From assembly GCF_000002235.5 (NCBI RefSeq), contig NW_022145615.1, positions 32,743,594-32,807,593 on the forward strand: a stretch of 64,000 bases of DNA, given 5' to 3'. This DNA is from Strongylocentrotus purpuratus (Eukaryota; Echinodermata; Echinoidea; Camarodonta; Strongylocentrotidae). The notes beneath the pieces are model-generated. The model searched no databases, was not told where the DNA came from, and saw nothing but the letters and a program-made list of their open reading frames with translations. The position numbers were made by a program, and so were the translations under genes. Below, in pieces: positions 54,635 through 64,000 of the stretch (the first letter of the stretch is position 1; each line of letters opens with the position of its first letter).

Positions 54635-56888
54635 ACTAAAATATCACAAACTTCCATTTCTCTTCCAGGTAACTTTTCCCCTCAGGACTGCACACAAAAT
54701 AAAGTAGGGGTATGTTGTCACATATCCGTCAATTGAAAGAAATTCCTGCTCAGCGAATGGAAGAGTTGTCCAACATTTCATATTAAGCTACATTTATACT
54801 GCAAGAAGAAAACATTGCTTTTACACATTCCGGTGTTTTGTAGGAAATCGCTTAGCAACTACCCATAAACAGGATGAAAAACCCAAATCGAAAATAAATA
54901 TACCAACCCCTGGAGAATGTTACTCTTTTTGAAATACTGGCAGAAACTTTGTCAGTTTTTGCAGGGTGATTGTTCGCTCTCAAAACATCAGTGTATTATT
55001 CTGCTTTTTGGTCATGTGACTCTCCTCCTCACTTGCAGAGCAGTGACAAGTGGCACATGCAATCATGCATGCAGCTCACACACAAAAAACAGAGTTATCA
55101 GACACTGGCGTTTTCTTGTAATCTTTTTACCTAGTGTAAATGTCAGTCAAAATAAGATTTTTTTTTTTTTTAAACAGTGTTTGGGCAGTGTAAATAAGCC
55201 TAATATACACCACTGGGAATCCCTCAAACATTCACTGTTTTCTTTCTTTGATTGTTTTTCTGCTCACTCCTACTTTCCTTCATAACAAATTGCTAATAAG
55301 GTTGAATTGGATTTGATTTCCCGTTATCCACTTCCAATATTAAGCACACTTAGAAAATATGAATTCTAACAGTATGAGAATTATAACTGGACTATCTAAA
55401 CCCATCAAACGACAATTCATGTTCAGCACAGTACATCATAATACTAGATGTATTTTCTAAAATTGCTTAAATACAAGTATTTATAAATAATAGAGTAAAA
55501 CAGAATCTTTGAACAAGAGACTACCGGTAAGAATACAAAATTACAACTTAAAGCAGTAAAAGATTAGTATTCCAAACCTGTAAACTTTCTGCCAAGAATA
55601 TCAGTCAAAAATATGTTTATCACTGCAACTTTTCAATCTGTTTAGCTGACTCATTACCACTCCACAGGAATCTGTTAGGCTATGCATCCTGATATGAAAT
55701 ATAGGCAAGTATGATTCCATCCGTATCAAGCATCAACACCAATATGTAGTTGACCTGTTCAACCAATTTTTCAGGTAAAGGTAAACATTTAACAGTTTCA
55801 AAAGTTGTCATATAATAATCTACATGTACAGTAAGTCATTTTAAATTGTAGAGGGCACATTTCGGTGTGTAGAGATAAAATGCAAATTTTCAGTGTTTTT
55901 CCAAACTTTAAATCCTGCAAATTGAATAATACTGGCATTACTATTAACAATTAACAAACAGCATTTTTGAAATTTCTAGTGCCCTAAATTATATCAAACA
56001 TAGCCCACAAAGGCACAGACATTTCCACATTGGATATTATTCAGTGATGGCTACAGTGTAAGTACATATATACCGGTAATATACAAAATGTAGGCCTCCA
56101 ACACAATTTAGATTGAAGAAAATAATTCATGAAAAGAATATATACGCATGATCAAGGTACATTCTAATGCACATCTAAATTGAAAAGATTCAACACGCAA
56201 TCAAAATATGTTTAATGAATATTCCTAGTTTCCTACCTGCTAGATCAAGTTCAATTTGAAGACTGACCACCCCAGAATACTCATCAAGGGTATTTATACA
56301 TTTTTTGTATATTGTGGTCCAATGACTCCAATATATAATACCTCAACAAAGTGGAAATAGCAAATAATGGGAAGCAGACTTCTACTTCCCCCTTCTTTCC
56401 CCATAATCATTCTCTGCACTGTGACTTCATAAAAGCATTTCATTTACTTTTGGTTTCACCGCATCAGCTGCAAACCCTTCACCACGCACTAGCTACGTTT
56501 GAAGGCGTTAATTAAAATTTTGATACAAGATAAAACATGACTGAATGGAAGATTAAAATTTTTAAATGATGCAACCTATGATCCTTACATTCATGGAGAA
56601 CTCTCCCATTTGATGTGTATCCTAAGTATCTCTTTCCCTAATACTCACTGTGGAGCGGAAACTTTTTTTTCCACAGAAAGACATGTTAAAACTTGTTCTC
56701 TCGTCTTTAACTTCAGATTTCATCTTCCAAATAATTCTACTTGTCATTAAAAAAATTAAGATGTACAGTGTACATTGTACTGAATGGATATCATTCAAAT
56801 ATTACTCAGTAATCCCAAATTTTACCACTACTGGTAAACTCATTTACCATTAATATGCCTCCCATCTTTTCTTCTTTTTTCCCTCTGC
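54635..56888. other. MEF2 5' intron segment
   Basis: No gene or clear repeat. The 122-codon frame at 54917-55285 has no recognisable domain. Confidence 0.45.
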
Positions 56889-56892
56889 TTAA

Positions 56893-57268
56893 AGGGAAAG
56901 TCCATCCTGATCAATTGGGTTTTAATAGAAGCAGAAGAAATGAGAGGAACAGTTCAGTAAAAGTTTGAGCAAACTCCAATTAAAAGAAAGAAAGTTATGA
57001 ATATTTGAAGTTGCGATCAATCAAACACAAATTAGCATCACTGTGACATATTTTGTAAGGTTTTCTCCCATTTGTTCTGTACATTACATTTCATAATCTT
57101 GAGCAAATGGGAGCTGACCTCAAAAGATTACATCAGAGTTGCCGATTTGTGTTTGATTGATATCAACTCAATTATTTTTAGTCAGAATTTTTTCAAACTT
57201 TCACTGACATGTCCTCTAATTTGTTTGCTTTTATTAAAACCAACTAAATATCAGGGTGGACTTCCCCT
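56893..57268. mobile_element. TTAA-flanked short element, copy 4
   Basis: TTAA at 56889-56892 and 57269-57272 flanks ends AGGGAAAGTCCATCCTGAT and, inverted, AGGGGAAGTCCACCCTGAT, 17 of 19 identical. Further in, GGTTTTAATAGAAGCA and its inverse also pair. It is the cleanest member of the TTAA set in this window. Confidence 0.85.
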
Positions 57269-57636
57269 TTAAATGGTGATTGACATGCCCATTTTGTGTA
57301 AAGAACATTGTTCTTGCTCATATTATAATGAGATTTGGAGCACAGTTACTTATACCAGTCACACCGACTACACTGATGACAAACCAACAACAGACCAAAT
57401 GAACAATCACATTATGTTCAACTGCTGGTGCTAAATGGCCCTAAATCTCTTGGTTTAGAATCAGTTTTGAGGAATGACTGAGGACCCAACTTTGCTCTCT
57501 ACTAGTACGAGTACCAGATCTGCATATATATTGTAGTTCTACCAGAAGTATCAAGATCAAACAAGAGTCATTAAGTAATACTTGTAACCTCATAATAGAG
57601 AGCATTTCTTGCTTTATTTTCTTGACTACATTTTCA

Positions 57637-57712
57637 GCATTATTATTATTATTATTTATATACTGCGCTTTTCCCAGAGCAGCCCAAAGTGCTTACAACA
57701 ACAAGAATCCTA
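57637..57712 (-). mobile_element. L2-type LINE or SINE 3' tail
   Basis: On the minus strand the sequence reads AAAAGCGCAGTATATAAAT followed by (AAT)n, the stereotyped 3' end of L2-clade LINEs and the SINEs that borrow it in many animals. Only the end is seen. Confidence 0.65.
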
Positions 57713-58600
57713 CAAAAAATAAAAATGAAAACTTACAGAATCCTAAAAATCTGGATTAAAAAAAAAAAAATGTTTTAAGCATGACAGATTTATGGTTAAA
57801 GACAGAGCCAAAAAGACAAATTGTTTTTCCAACTCAAAACCGAGTACGAGTCTGGATAATGAAAAGCCAGGACAATCATCAATTCCAATCTAATTAGAAT
57901 ATTTTTCAAGTTGATAGATCCACCATAGTATGCCCAGGTGTAGACTGAAAGCTACATTCTCTGATATGACGGTCGTTTCCCTGAGACTACATCTGGTAGC
58001 ACTGACCGCTGCTATACAGAAACTGACGAATATTGTATGGGTTTACCAGTTAGTGAGGCGAGGTTATGCAATGCAGTTTGTGTGTGATTGCCATTCTTAT
58101 CACACACAGTACCAGTAAGCAGTAGCTTTGAAAAAATGAACATATTACAAGAAGCGGAAAGTATGTTGTTCTAGACTCTACAATCATTTTTAATGTTATT
58201 TTTATATTGTATGAAAAATAGATCTATTTTCTAACCAATCACATCTATTTTTATACATTAAACCGTCTGTAAATCTAGATAGAAAAAGAAAAAAACATTG
58301 AATAAGATCTACAATTACAACTTCAAGGGCAAACTTTTCACACGATAACAACGAAAATTGGCTATATGCATGTCCCTAGACTAGGTGTGAAAAGTTGAAA
58401 TGTCAGTTTTATAAATATAGAATTCAGGCCTAGGCCTGAACAATAACAGACGGCTATTTCTGTCCAGACTATCTTTTGCACCAACTGTCAAAGACTGTGG
58501 TCTGGCACTTGGCATTCACCAGTTTACATAATTAACCTTATTTATAGAACGAAAACTGTGTGAGTAGTAGGCCTAGTACTAACCGAACGTTCGTGTTTTG
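57713..58600. other. Sequence between the L2 tail and the CpG-rich promoter region
   Basis: AT-rich, with an A tract at 57757-57770. No gene recognised. CpG frequency rises from about 58580. Confidence 0.45.
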
Positions 58601-58920
58601 TTTATGTTATTCAGTGATCAATTCACAGGCAAAGACTCAGTCACGACACTCACTCGCTCACTCAGCTCACTGCACAGCAGCCTACGTAGTACGTAGTCAA
58701 CATCATGTTTTTGAGAACGACGAAGGGCAATACACATTACGTTACATACAACACGTTCAAAATAGGGCCTGGAACTACAACCAAACAATCGTAACACAGT
58801 GACGGAAAAACACAGCGTGGAGTTGACAGATTTTGTTGAGGCCAAGAAAGCCCGCATATCCTTCTATAATTATTAGACATACCGCTAGACAGTCAACGGC
58901 ACACTTCTATTTTTACTCAC

Positions 58921-59000
58921 CGACCGAATTCAGAAGCACGGCTTTGGCGAGATGTTTTCCCCGAGTGGTCGAGCTATTTTTAGGCGGAATCGAGCTTTCC
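58921..59000 (-). promoter_or_regulatory. Putative alternative non-coding first exon 1b of MEF2
   Basis: A second consensus donor on the minus strand, CGGTCG|GTGAGTAA, lies 291 bp downstream of the first, with last exonic base 58921. About 100 bp upstream is a TATTAAAG element that could act as a TATA box, beside a TGACGTA half-CRE (near 59027-59037). The interval contains a perfect MEF2 box (58974-58983). The 5' end given is approximate. Two donors so close suggest alternative promoters or alternative first exons; only transcript data can decide. Confidence 0.35.
58974..58983. promoter_or_regulatory. MEF2 binding box CTATTTTTAG
   Basis: The ten bases fit the MEF2 consensus YTA(A/T)4TAR exactly. 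The site lies in the CpG-rich region proposed as the MEF2 promoter, just upstream of the second putative first-exon donor. MEF2 genes are known to autoregulate through such boxes in flies and vertebrates. A ten-base match can arise by chance in AT-rich DNA, so position is what makes it notable. Confidence 0.5.
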
Positions 59001-59212
59001 TATGGAATGCCCATCCAGCAGCCGAATAACAGCTTTAATACGTCATTGAATTCATGCGCGCAAAGTCACGATATAATGAAATTATGTACATATATCACGT
59101 AATATCACCAAATTATACTACATTAACATATATTTCGTAGAATTAATGTCCTAATGCAGATATTAGCATGCTCTCTAACAAAACTAAAGGAATTCTGCCC
59201 AAACTACTTACC

Positions 59213-59400
59213 TTCCGTTGCAGTGGCGCGAGAATATTGTGTAGTAATTAGTCACACACAAACTAGTGCTATTTTGAGGAGGTGGTTTCCCCGTCGCTTC
59301 GCTGAGCTGCGCGTACATACAAACGTGTACGCAATGCTACACGTGTATTTGTTTATCATCCAAAATCCAAAATCAGTATTGCTTTGAGGGCGTAGGAAAG
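59213..59400 (-). promoter_or_regulatory. Putative non-coding first exon 1a of MEF2 (5' boundary unknown)
   Basis: On the minus strand a near-perfect donor AACGGAAG|GTAAGTAG puts the last exonic base at 59212. Sequence 5' of it is CpG-rich, unlike the AT-rich introns. It is the right strand and phase-free, as expected of a 5' UTR exon that would join the acceptor at 25343. The 5' limit given is arbitrary because no TATA box or cap site is clear. It could instead belong to an unrelated transcript. Confidence 0.4.
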
Positions 59401-59543
59401 TTGCGATCTCTCAAAATGCCGAATTTTGGTAAAACATTAGATTGGAATACACTATGGCTCAATCACTGGATGGTAGCTTCATAGCAAGGCAAAACGGGGC
59501 TTCACGGGGTTCTCGAAGAAAATCTGTCAGGCTAGCAACCGAT

Positions 59544-59551
59544 TGACGTCA
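59544..59551. promoter_or_regulatory. Consensus CRE TGACGTCA
   Basis: A perfect palindromic cAMP-response element, the CREB/ATF site. A second seven-of-eight match, TGACGTCG, lies 21 bp away at 59565-59572, and a CArG box follows 7 bp later. Such tight clustering of CpG-containing sites in an AT-rich genome favours a real promoter-proximal element. Confidence 0.55.
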
Positions 59552-59578
59552 TTAGTTACGGCGGTGACGTCGGATGAC

Positions 59579-59588
59579 CCATATATGG
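59579..59588. promoter_or_regulatory. Consensus CArG box CCATATATGG
   Basis: Exact CC(A/T)6GG, the binding site of serum response factor, the other animal MADS-box factor class. It stands 27 bp from a perfect CRE, an arrangement also seen in immediate-early and muscle promoters. It lies 367 bp upstream of the first putative MEF2 donor on the gene's strand. Confidence 0.55.
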
Positions 59589-60264
59589 AAAGCGCCATTA
59601 GAATAGTGAAACTCGGAGCGGAAACATCCGCTATTGAGAAGTGTACTATCGTTTGGCCATTTCCATTATAATGAGGTGTGCCTTGAAGTACCGATGTGTC
59701 GAAAGTGAATGAAATGGAACGGTCATTTCTTTTCACAGCAAAGTCGCTTTGAAAAAAAGAGAGAATAGCTCCGGAAAAAGAAGGGGAAGTACTCGGGCTT
59801 CATTCAAAAGCCACATCCCAATAAAGAATTTAAGTAGGCCTCCAAGTCATGTATCATACATATTAATTATTTTTTGTAAATAATTATAAGGTTTCCGCTT
59901 TCAGAAGTGAGTCGTGATAATTGAACTTTACATGGGATATACTAGTAAAATGGGAAGTTTGATCGTGTTTTTATCACTTTACCTTTTATGGTCATTAGCT
60001 ATTCGTGATTTCCATCGCTGATAATCGTCCTCTCATTACTTCGCATACGTTGATCTATCATAGTATCCACTATCCAGGGGCCGGTTTGTTTTGAAAAAAA
60101 TGCTTAGTTGATGGAGGAGGTCGGGAGGTTGCGCGACCTGTTGGCCCTGGGGCGAACGAACCCGTAAATTGACAGCTTGTCAGCAGTCGCGCGCGCCGTT
60201 TATGTATGGTTTGGTTCAATGTGTGGTTGATGCTGCTGATAGAATGATGTTCTTGTCGTGGTGG

Positions 60265-60270
60265 TGATGG

Positions 60271-60321
<51 letters not shown>

Positions 60322-60322
60322 C

Positions 60323-60357
<35 letters not shown>
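60265..60357. repeat. (GAT)n microsatellite
   Basis: About 30 GAT/ATG triplets with one interruption. Translation of the minus strand gives a poly-Ser frame that is not a gene. Confidence 0.95.
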
Positions 60358-60358
<1 letters not shown>

Positions 60359-60569
60359 TTGATTATAATGATGACGATGGTATATAGTGGACTGATGATG
60401 AATTTATTGATGATAATGATTACCGGTATCGTGGTAGTGGTCTGGTGATGATGATGATGATGATAGTCTAGTGACGTTTCCACTAGACAACAACACTTCT
60501 ACTTCAATGGGAAAGTCTCAAAAATTAATGTCGACGGTGAATGGAAAGAGCGAGACAGACTTACCCGGC

Positions 60570-60930
60570 CCCCGCCCCCCCCCCCCCCCCCCCCCTCGGT
60601 GTTTATTTAGGGTACGCATAATGCTCGTTCCCTCTTTTTGAAAGCACCCCCTATATCTGAGGACTGCCAACATTTCCAAACCCCCCTTTCGCGGGCTTTT
60701 CGCGGGCTTTTCCTGCCTTGGAGACACCCCCCCCCCTCCTAAATACGGAAAAATGCTCAATGTAGCCCCCCCCCCCTAAATTCAGAATAATTTCTCAGGA
60801 GTCCAAATAGATGAGAGGGAAAAACAAGACCCCCTTTTTAAAGAAATCTCCGGGTGAAAAGTCAAACACACCCTTTTTTTTTTTTACAATTCTCGGGCCG
60901 GACTTTGTCGCACGAAAAGTACCCCTTTAC
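60570..60930. repeat. Cluster of C tracts and short tandem words
   Basis: At least four runs of 8-20 C occur within 360 bp, two followed by CCTAAAT(A/T)C(A/G)GAA-like sequence, and TTTCGCGGGC is tandemly duplicated at about 60687-60710. It is a low-complexity array of unknown origin. Confidence 0.65.
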
Positions 60931-63578
60931 CGGACATTTTGGTAACACGCATGCGGTCATTCCGACCCCGGAGTGGGGGCCGGGCAGGCTTATTATGTGC
61001 TGACTTTCCGCATAATTTTCGACGAAAACATTAATTGAAAATCATTGTCGTGGTGCATGGAAAATGTGACATTCTCAGATTTTGTTCTCTTTCTCATACT
61101 TGTCTTCTAATAACCCGCGATACACCCCTCCCCGAATGAAGCACAATCTAAGTTTACCTTATTACAAATTGTGAGCCAGTTAAAAATATCTTGAAATCGC
61201 TCCAACTTTGATTACAAAGGAAGGAAAACAATCTCTCTAAAGTTTGAAATTTTCTTGTTAGCCATTCTCCCATGGGAGCTGCCATTTCGATTAAAATAGT
61301 GATAATACAACTTGTTAGATATACCCACTGACCTGTATTTTAATTACAATGTTTCACGGATACACACCTTTAAAATGCATGACAGAGGTAATAGATGATA
61401 GATCTTTTTTGCCCATGTATTCAAATAAATAGAATGTTCTCTCATAAGCACGGTGGTGACAAGCTATTTGGTTCAGCTGTTTTAAACAGTAAGTTGAGCA
61501 GTTACCTTTTAAACAGTATTTGGCATGTACAAGCCGTTGCTTGGTCAGTCAAAACTCCGCTAGTTATTCAAAAGAGTGACACGTACATAATAAGACTACA
61601 ATAAGAAATACCCTGTTTGAGATGCCGGAGTAACAAATGAACAAAATGAGCATCAATAATGCTCTAGTTGTACAATACTCAGTCATGAAAAGAATGGCCA
61701 TCAATAAGGAAACTGCAAACTTGGAGAGATTAACAATTGATTAGTAATCAAATAGAAGTAATTTCAAGATATTTTTTGAATGGCTTATAATTTTTAAGAA
61801 GTTTAAGACTATCAGCTATAAATTTGTTGGGTTTCATTTTCCTTTAATTAAAAAAGTTTATCGGCACTCGTGGTGAAAATACTTAGTCATGCATAAAGTT
61901 TTATAGCAACAGTCGAGTGTCCATGATCTTTTAAAAACTCGTTCATGAGATGAGTCAAATCACTATTTCTAAAATTTGCATTTTCTGCCTTTTCGTTTGT
62001 GCTTGAATTGTCGGAAATTCGACGTAGTATTGGTTGCTTGTTTGTTGTTTGTTTTTTAGTCCTTAACAAGTCATGATTGATTTACATGTATACTGTATAC
62101 ATAATTATATACGACTCGTCCTGTGATCCAGGATGATTCTGTTTGTTTTTATATCGTAAATTTGTAATTATTGTTTCGTTGTAATAGAAAAATATATGAC
62201 ACGATACGGAACTGACATGATTTTAGCATTCTATTTTAGATAGCAAGATGCCAATGCATATCAATGACCTGTACCTTCCTCGGTGCCTTGTATGTCAATC
62301 TTCCTCATAACGTAATTCAAAGAGATACCTCTGTTATGATTCAAACACGCAAGCTATAACTCTCTCAAGACCTGACAAGTCGAATCTCGACTTAGGATTT
62401 GGATTCCACTGTTACAGCGCCCGCTTGTGGTTATTGGACGAAAGGAATAATTGTGGAATTAAGAAGGGGAAGTGTAAATGTGAATATAGGCTGGGGGTAA
62501 TGGGCGGGTTGTTTTAGGCTAGAGGTAGATCTAAAATCTTGATAGCGATGGGGGCAACAAACAAAAAATCAGAACAAAAGAGGGGCACTTTGAGAAGGGC
62601 TAAATACGCCACTGTGTGTATAACGTCTTCCCCTTACATTCTTCTTCCAGTAATCTTAAAAGAGTTATGCAGTCGACAACGAAAACAACACATGACTGGC
62701 ATAAAACAAAGAAATTTACTTTCAAGAATTATGCGGGATTGATGGTGATAAAGACCAGTATGCAGATTTTGAAAGCCTTGCGAACACCATTGATGGTGGG
62801 GAACTGCCAGAGAAGGCAATTGAAAAATACACACCGTTGTTGAGCGATAGGGGATGTCCACAGTGATATGAAGAAATTGAAATGTGTCCATGGGCGGGCA
62901 AAGCTCAGAAGGGGCCCGATGGGCCGCCCACTGCAACCCTTCAACCCGGCCTTCTACAATATTTAACTCAAATGCAAATCCTAACATTAATCTGTTGAGA
63001 CCAATACTTTTGCCTTGCTATTGTGTATACGAGTGCTATTTTTCAAACAAGAGACCGATTTACGAACTTGTTCAAATTTTATGCATTTTTTTTTTTTTAC
63101 AAAGGTTGTTCTTGACAACCTGAAAGCTTGCCCGCTCGAGGCTTGCCCGACATAGCAACAGTAATTAATGTGCGTAGACTGGATTCTAAGTATTGTAGAT
63201 GAAGTAGTTCCCTCATCAATAACAGGTTAGTAGAATAACTCGTCACTTGGTCCCCAGGAAAGTAACATCCACACTTTGAACATGTTAATATCAAACCGGT
63301 TGTCCTCACAAGCACAACAAAACCTGACCGGGGATGCGGAGGCTGGATGCGGAGTCGGGATGTTCCAACCAAGGGACACAGTCAGTCTTCTATACTGAAA
63401 TGTCGAACATTCCTACCCTGTGTGTAAACTTTCCTATGGAAAGTGTGACTTTTTGAAGAAATTTTACCTTCACCTACTGTTTACCCGATAAATCGTTAAT
63501 TGTTTCATAATAATTACAAAAATAGAATTAGTTCTTTTCCCATTTAATTTAATTGTGCCCCGCCCCGAACCAGATGAG

Positions 63579-63812
63579 ACTCTAGATTAGTCTGCAGACA
63601 AAAACCCCTGTTATTCGCTGTGCATAACAGTGTCTGCACTGTAAGACTAGGCTGACAGTATACTGCATAGAATTTGTAATTTAACTACTTCAGATAATTT
63701 TCTTAATCATTTGACATAGCCATAGACTGATGGATCTAGGCTCTGCTCAAGGCTTTAGGAATTGTAGTAAAATGCCCATTTAGAGTCTGTGTCTGCAGAC
63801 TAACTCTAGATT
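63579..63812. mobile_element. Possible short inverted-repeat element
   Basis: TCTAGATTAGTCTGCAGACA on the left is matched by an inverted TCTAGAGTTAGTCTGCAGACA on the right. About 190 bp lie between, and no target duplication was found. The AGTCTGC words recall those in the foldback element but may be coincidence. Confidence 0.5.
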
Positions 63813-64000
63813 GGGAAAGGAATCGACGGATCCGACGCCACTGCAACTTGCTATGCTAGCTATGCATGATCAGGAGGTTTATTTAGCTGTTTAGAGGGAT
63901 ACCGGATAGCTCTGTATATCATGAATTGTTGAAATATGTAAGAATTTTACTATTTTGCTTATTTAATCATTATAAGATGCGAGTGTGCATGAAATTTGAC

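Larger units (their letters stand above)
58600..59800. promoter_or_regulatory. CpG-rich promoter-like region
   Basis: CpG words (CGAACGTTCG, ACGTAGTACGTAG, GGCGCGAG, GACGTCGG) are dense compared with the introns on the left. It carries two consensus minus-strand splice donors, a MEF2 box, two CREs and a CArG box. It is the most likely start region of the MEF2 transcript; a divergent transcript to the right is also possible. Confidence 0.5.
59801..64000. other. Sequence upstream of the putative MEF2 promoter
   Basis: Low-complexity tracts occupy 60265-60930. No gene recognised to the right edge; short frames at 61395-61604 and 62539-63372 show no domain. A short inverted repeat lies at 63579-63812. 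Confidence 0.5.

Noticed and set aside
60070..60483. 137-codon minus-strand frame with about 30 Ser
   Set aside because: It is a translated GAT microsatellite with no protein resemblance.
60555..60565. Third possible minus-strand splice donor (GG|GTAAGT)
   Set aside because: Its upstream exon side is a long G tract in low-complexity DNA, an unlikely exon; kept out of the model.
62539..63372. Cluster of overlapping short frames near the right edge
   Set aside because: Both strands are open for similar lengths, none resembles a known protein, and no convincing exon borders were seen.

Overview
This window is animal genomic DNA, most probably echinoderm and perhaps sea urchin. That guess rests on the gene found, a tRNA-derived SINE, a sea-urchin-style foldback element and the high frequency of ACATGTAC- and ACCGGT-type words; it is an inference, not a proof. 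The window is about 99% non-coding. The only host gene I can support is MEF2 (myocyte enhancer factor 2, a MADS-box transcription factor), read on the minus strand. Four coding exons are visible: 24991-25044 (start codon and first 18 residues), 21919-22122 (rest of the MADS box and the MEF2 domain), 3229-3381 (a vertebrate alpha2-like alternative exon) and 969-1323 (His/Gln/Ser-Pro-rich start of the transactivation region). They join in frame to 255 codons plus one base. The gene runs off the left edge, so its C-terminal half is missing.

The coding start lies in an exon whose 5' UTR begins at a strong acceptor (25343). The transcript therefore starts further upstream. Two consensus splice donors on the same strand at 59212 and 58921 lie in a CpG-rich region (about 58.6-59.8 kb) that holds a MEF2 box, two CRE-type sites and a perfect CArG box. 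I infer the MEF2 promoter is here, about 34 kb upstream of the start codon, with two alternative non-coding first exons.

The introns are crowded with DNA transposon remains. These include a 4.5 kb element (25524-30022) with long inverted arms and a decayed XPG/FEN1-type nuclease and transposase gene (Academ-like); a 1.35 kb foldback element (19824-21172); a 1.96 kb element (32581-34540) with an exact 6-bp duplication; at least four short elements with TTAA target sites, one with another hairpin element nested in it; a CpG-rich short element with a promoter-like core (2540-3144); and several other short inverted-repeat elements. A tRNA-derived SINE and two LINE-like tails are also present.

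Regions: 1-968 intron past the last visible exon; 969-3381 two exons with a CpG-rich MITE and a SINE between them; 3382-21918 an 18.5 kb intron; 21919-25343 exons for the DNA-binding domain; 25344-58920 the long 5' intron; 58921-59800 putative promoter; 59800-64000 intergenic or upstream sequence with low-complexity tracts and no recognisable gene.
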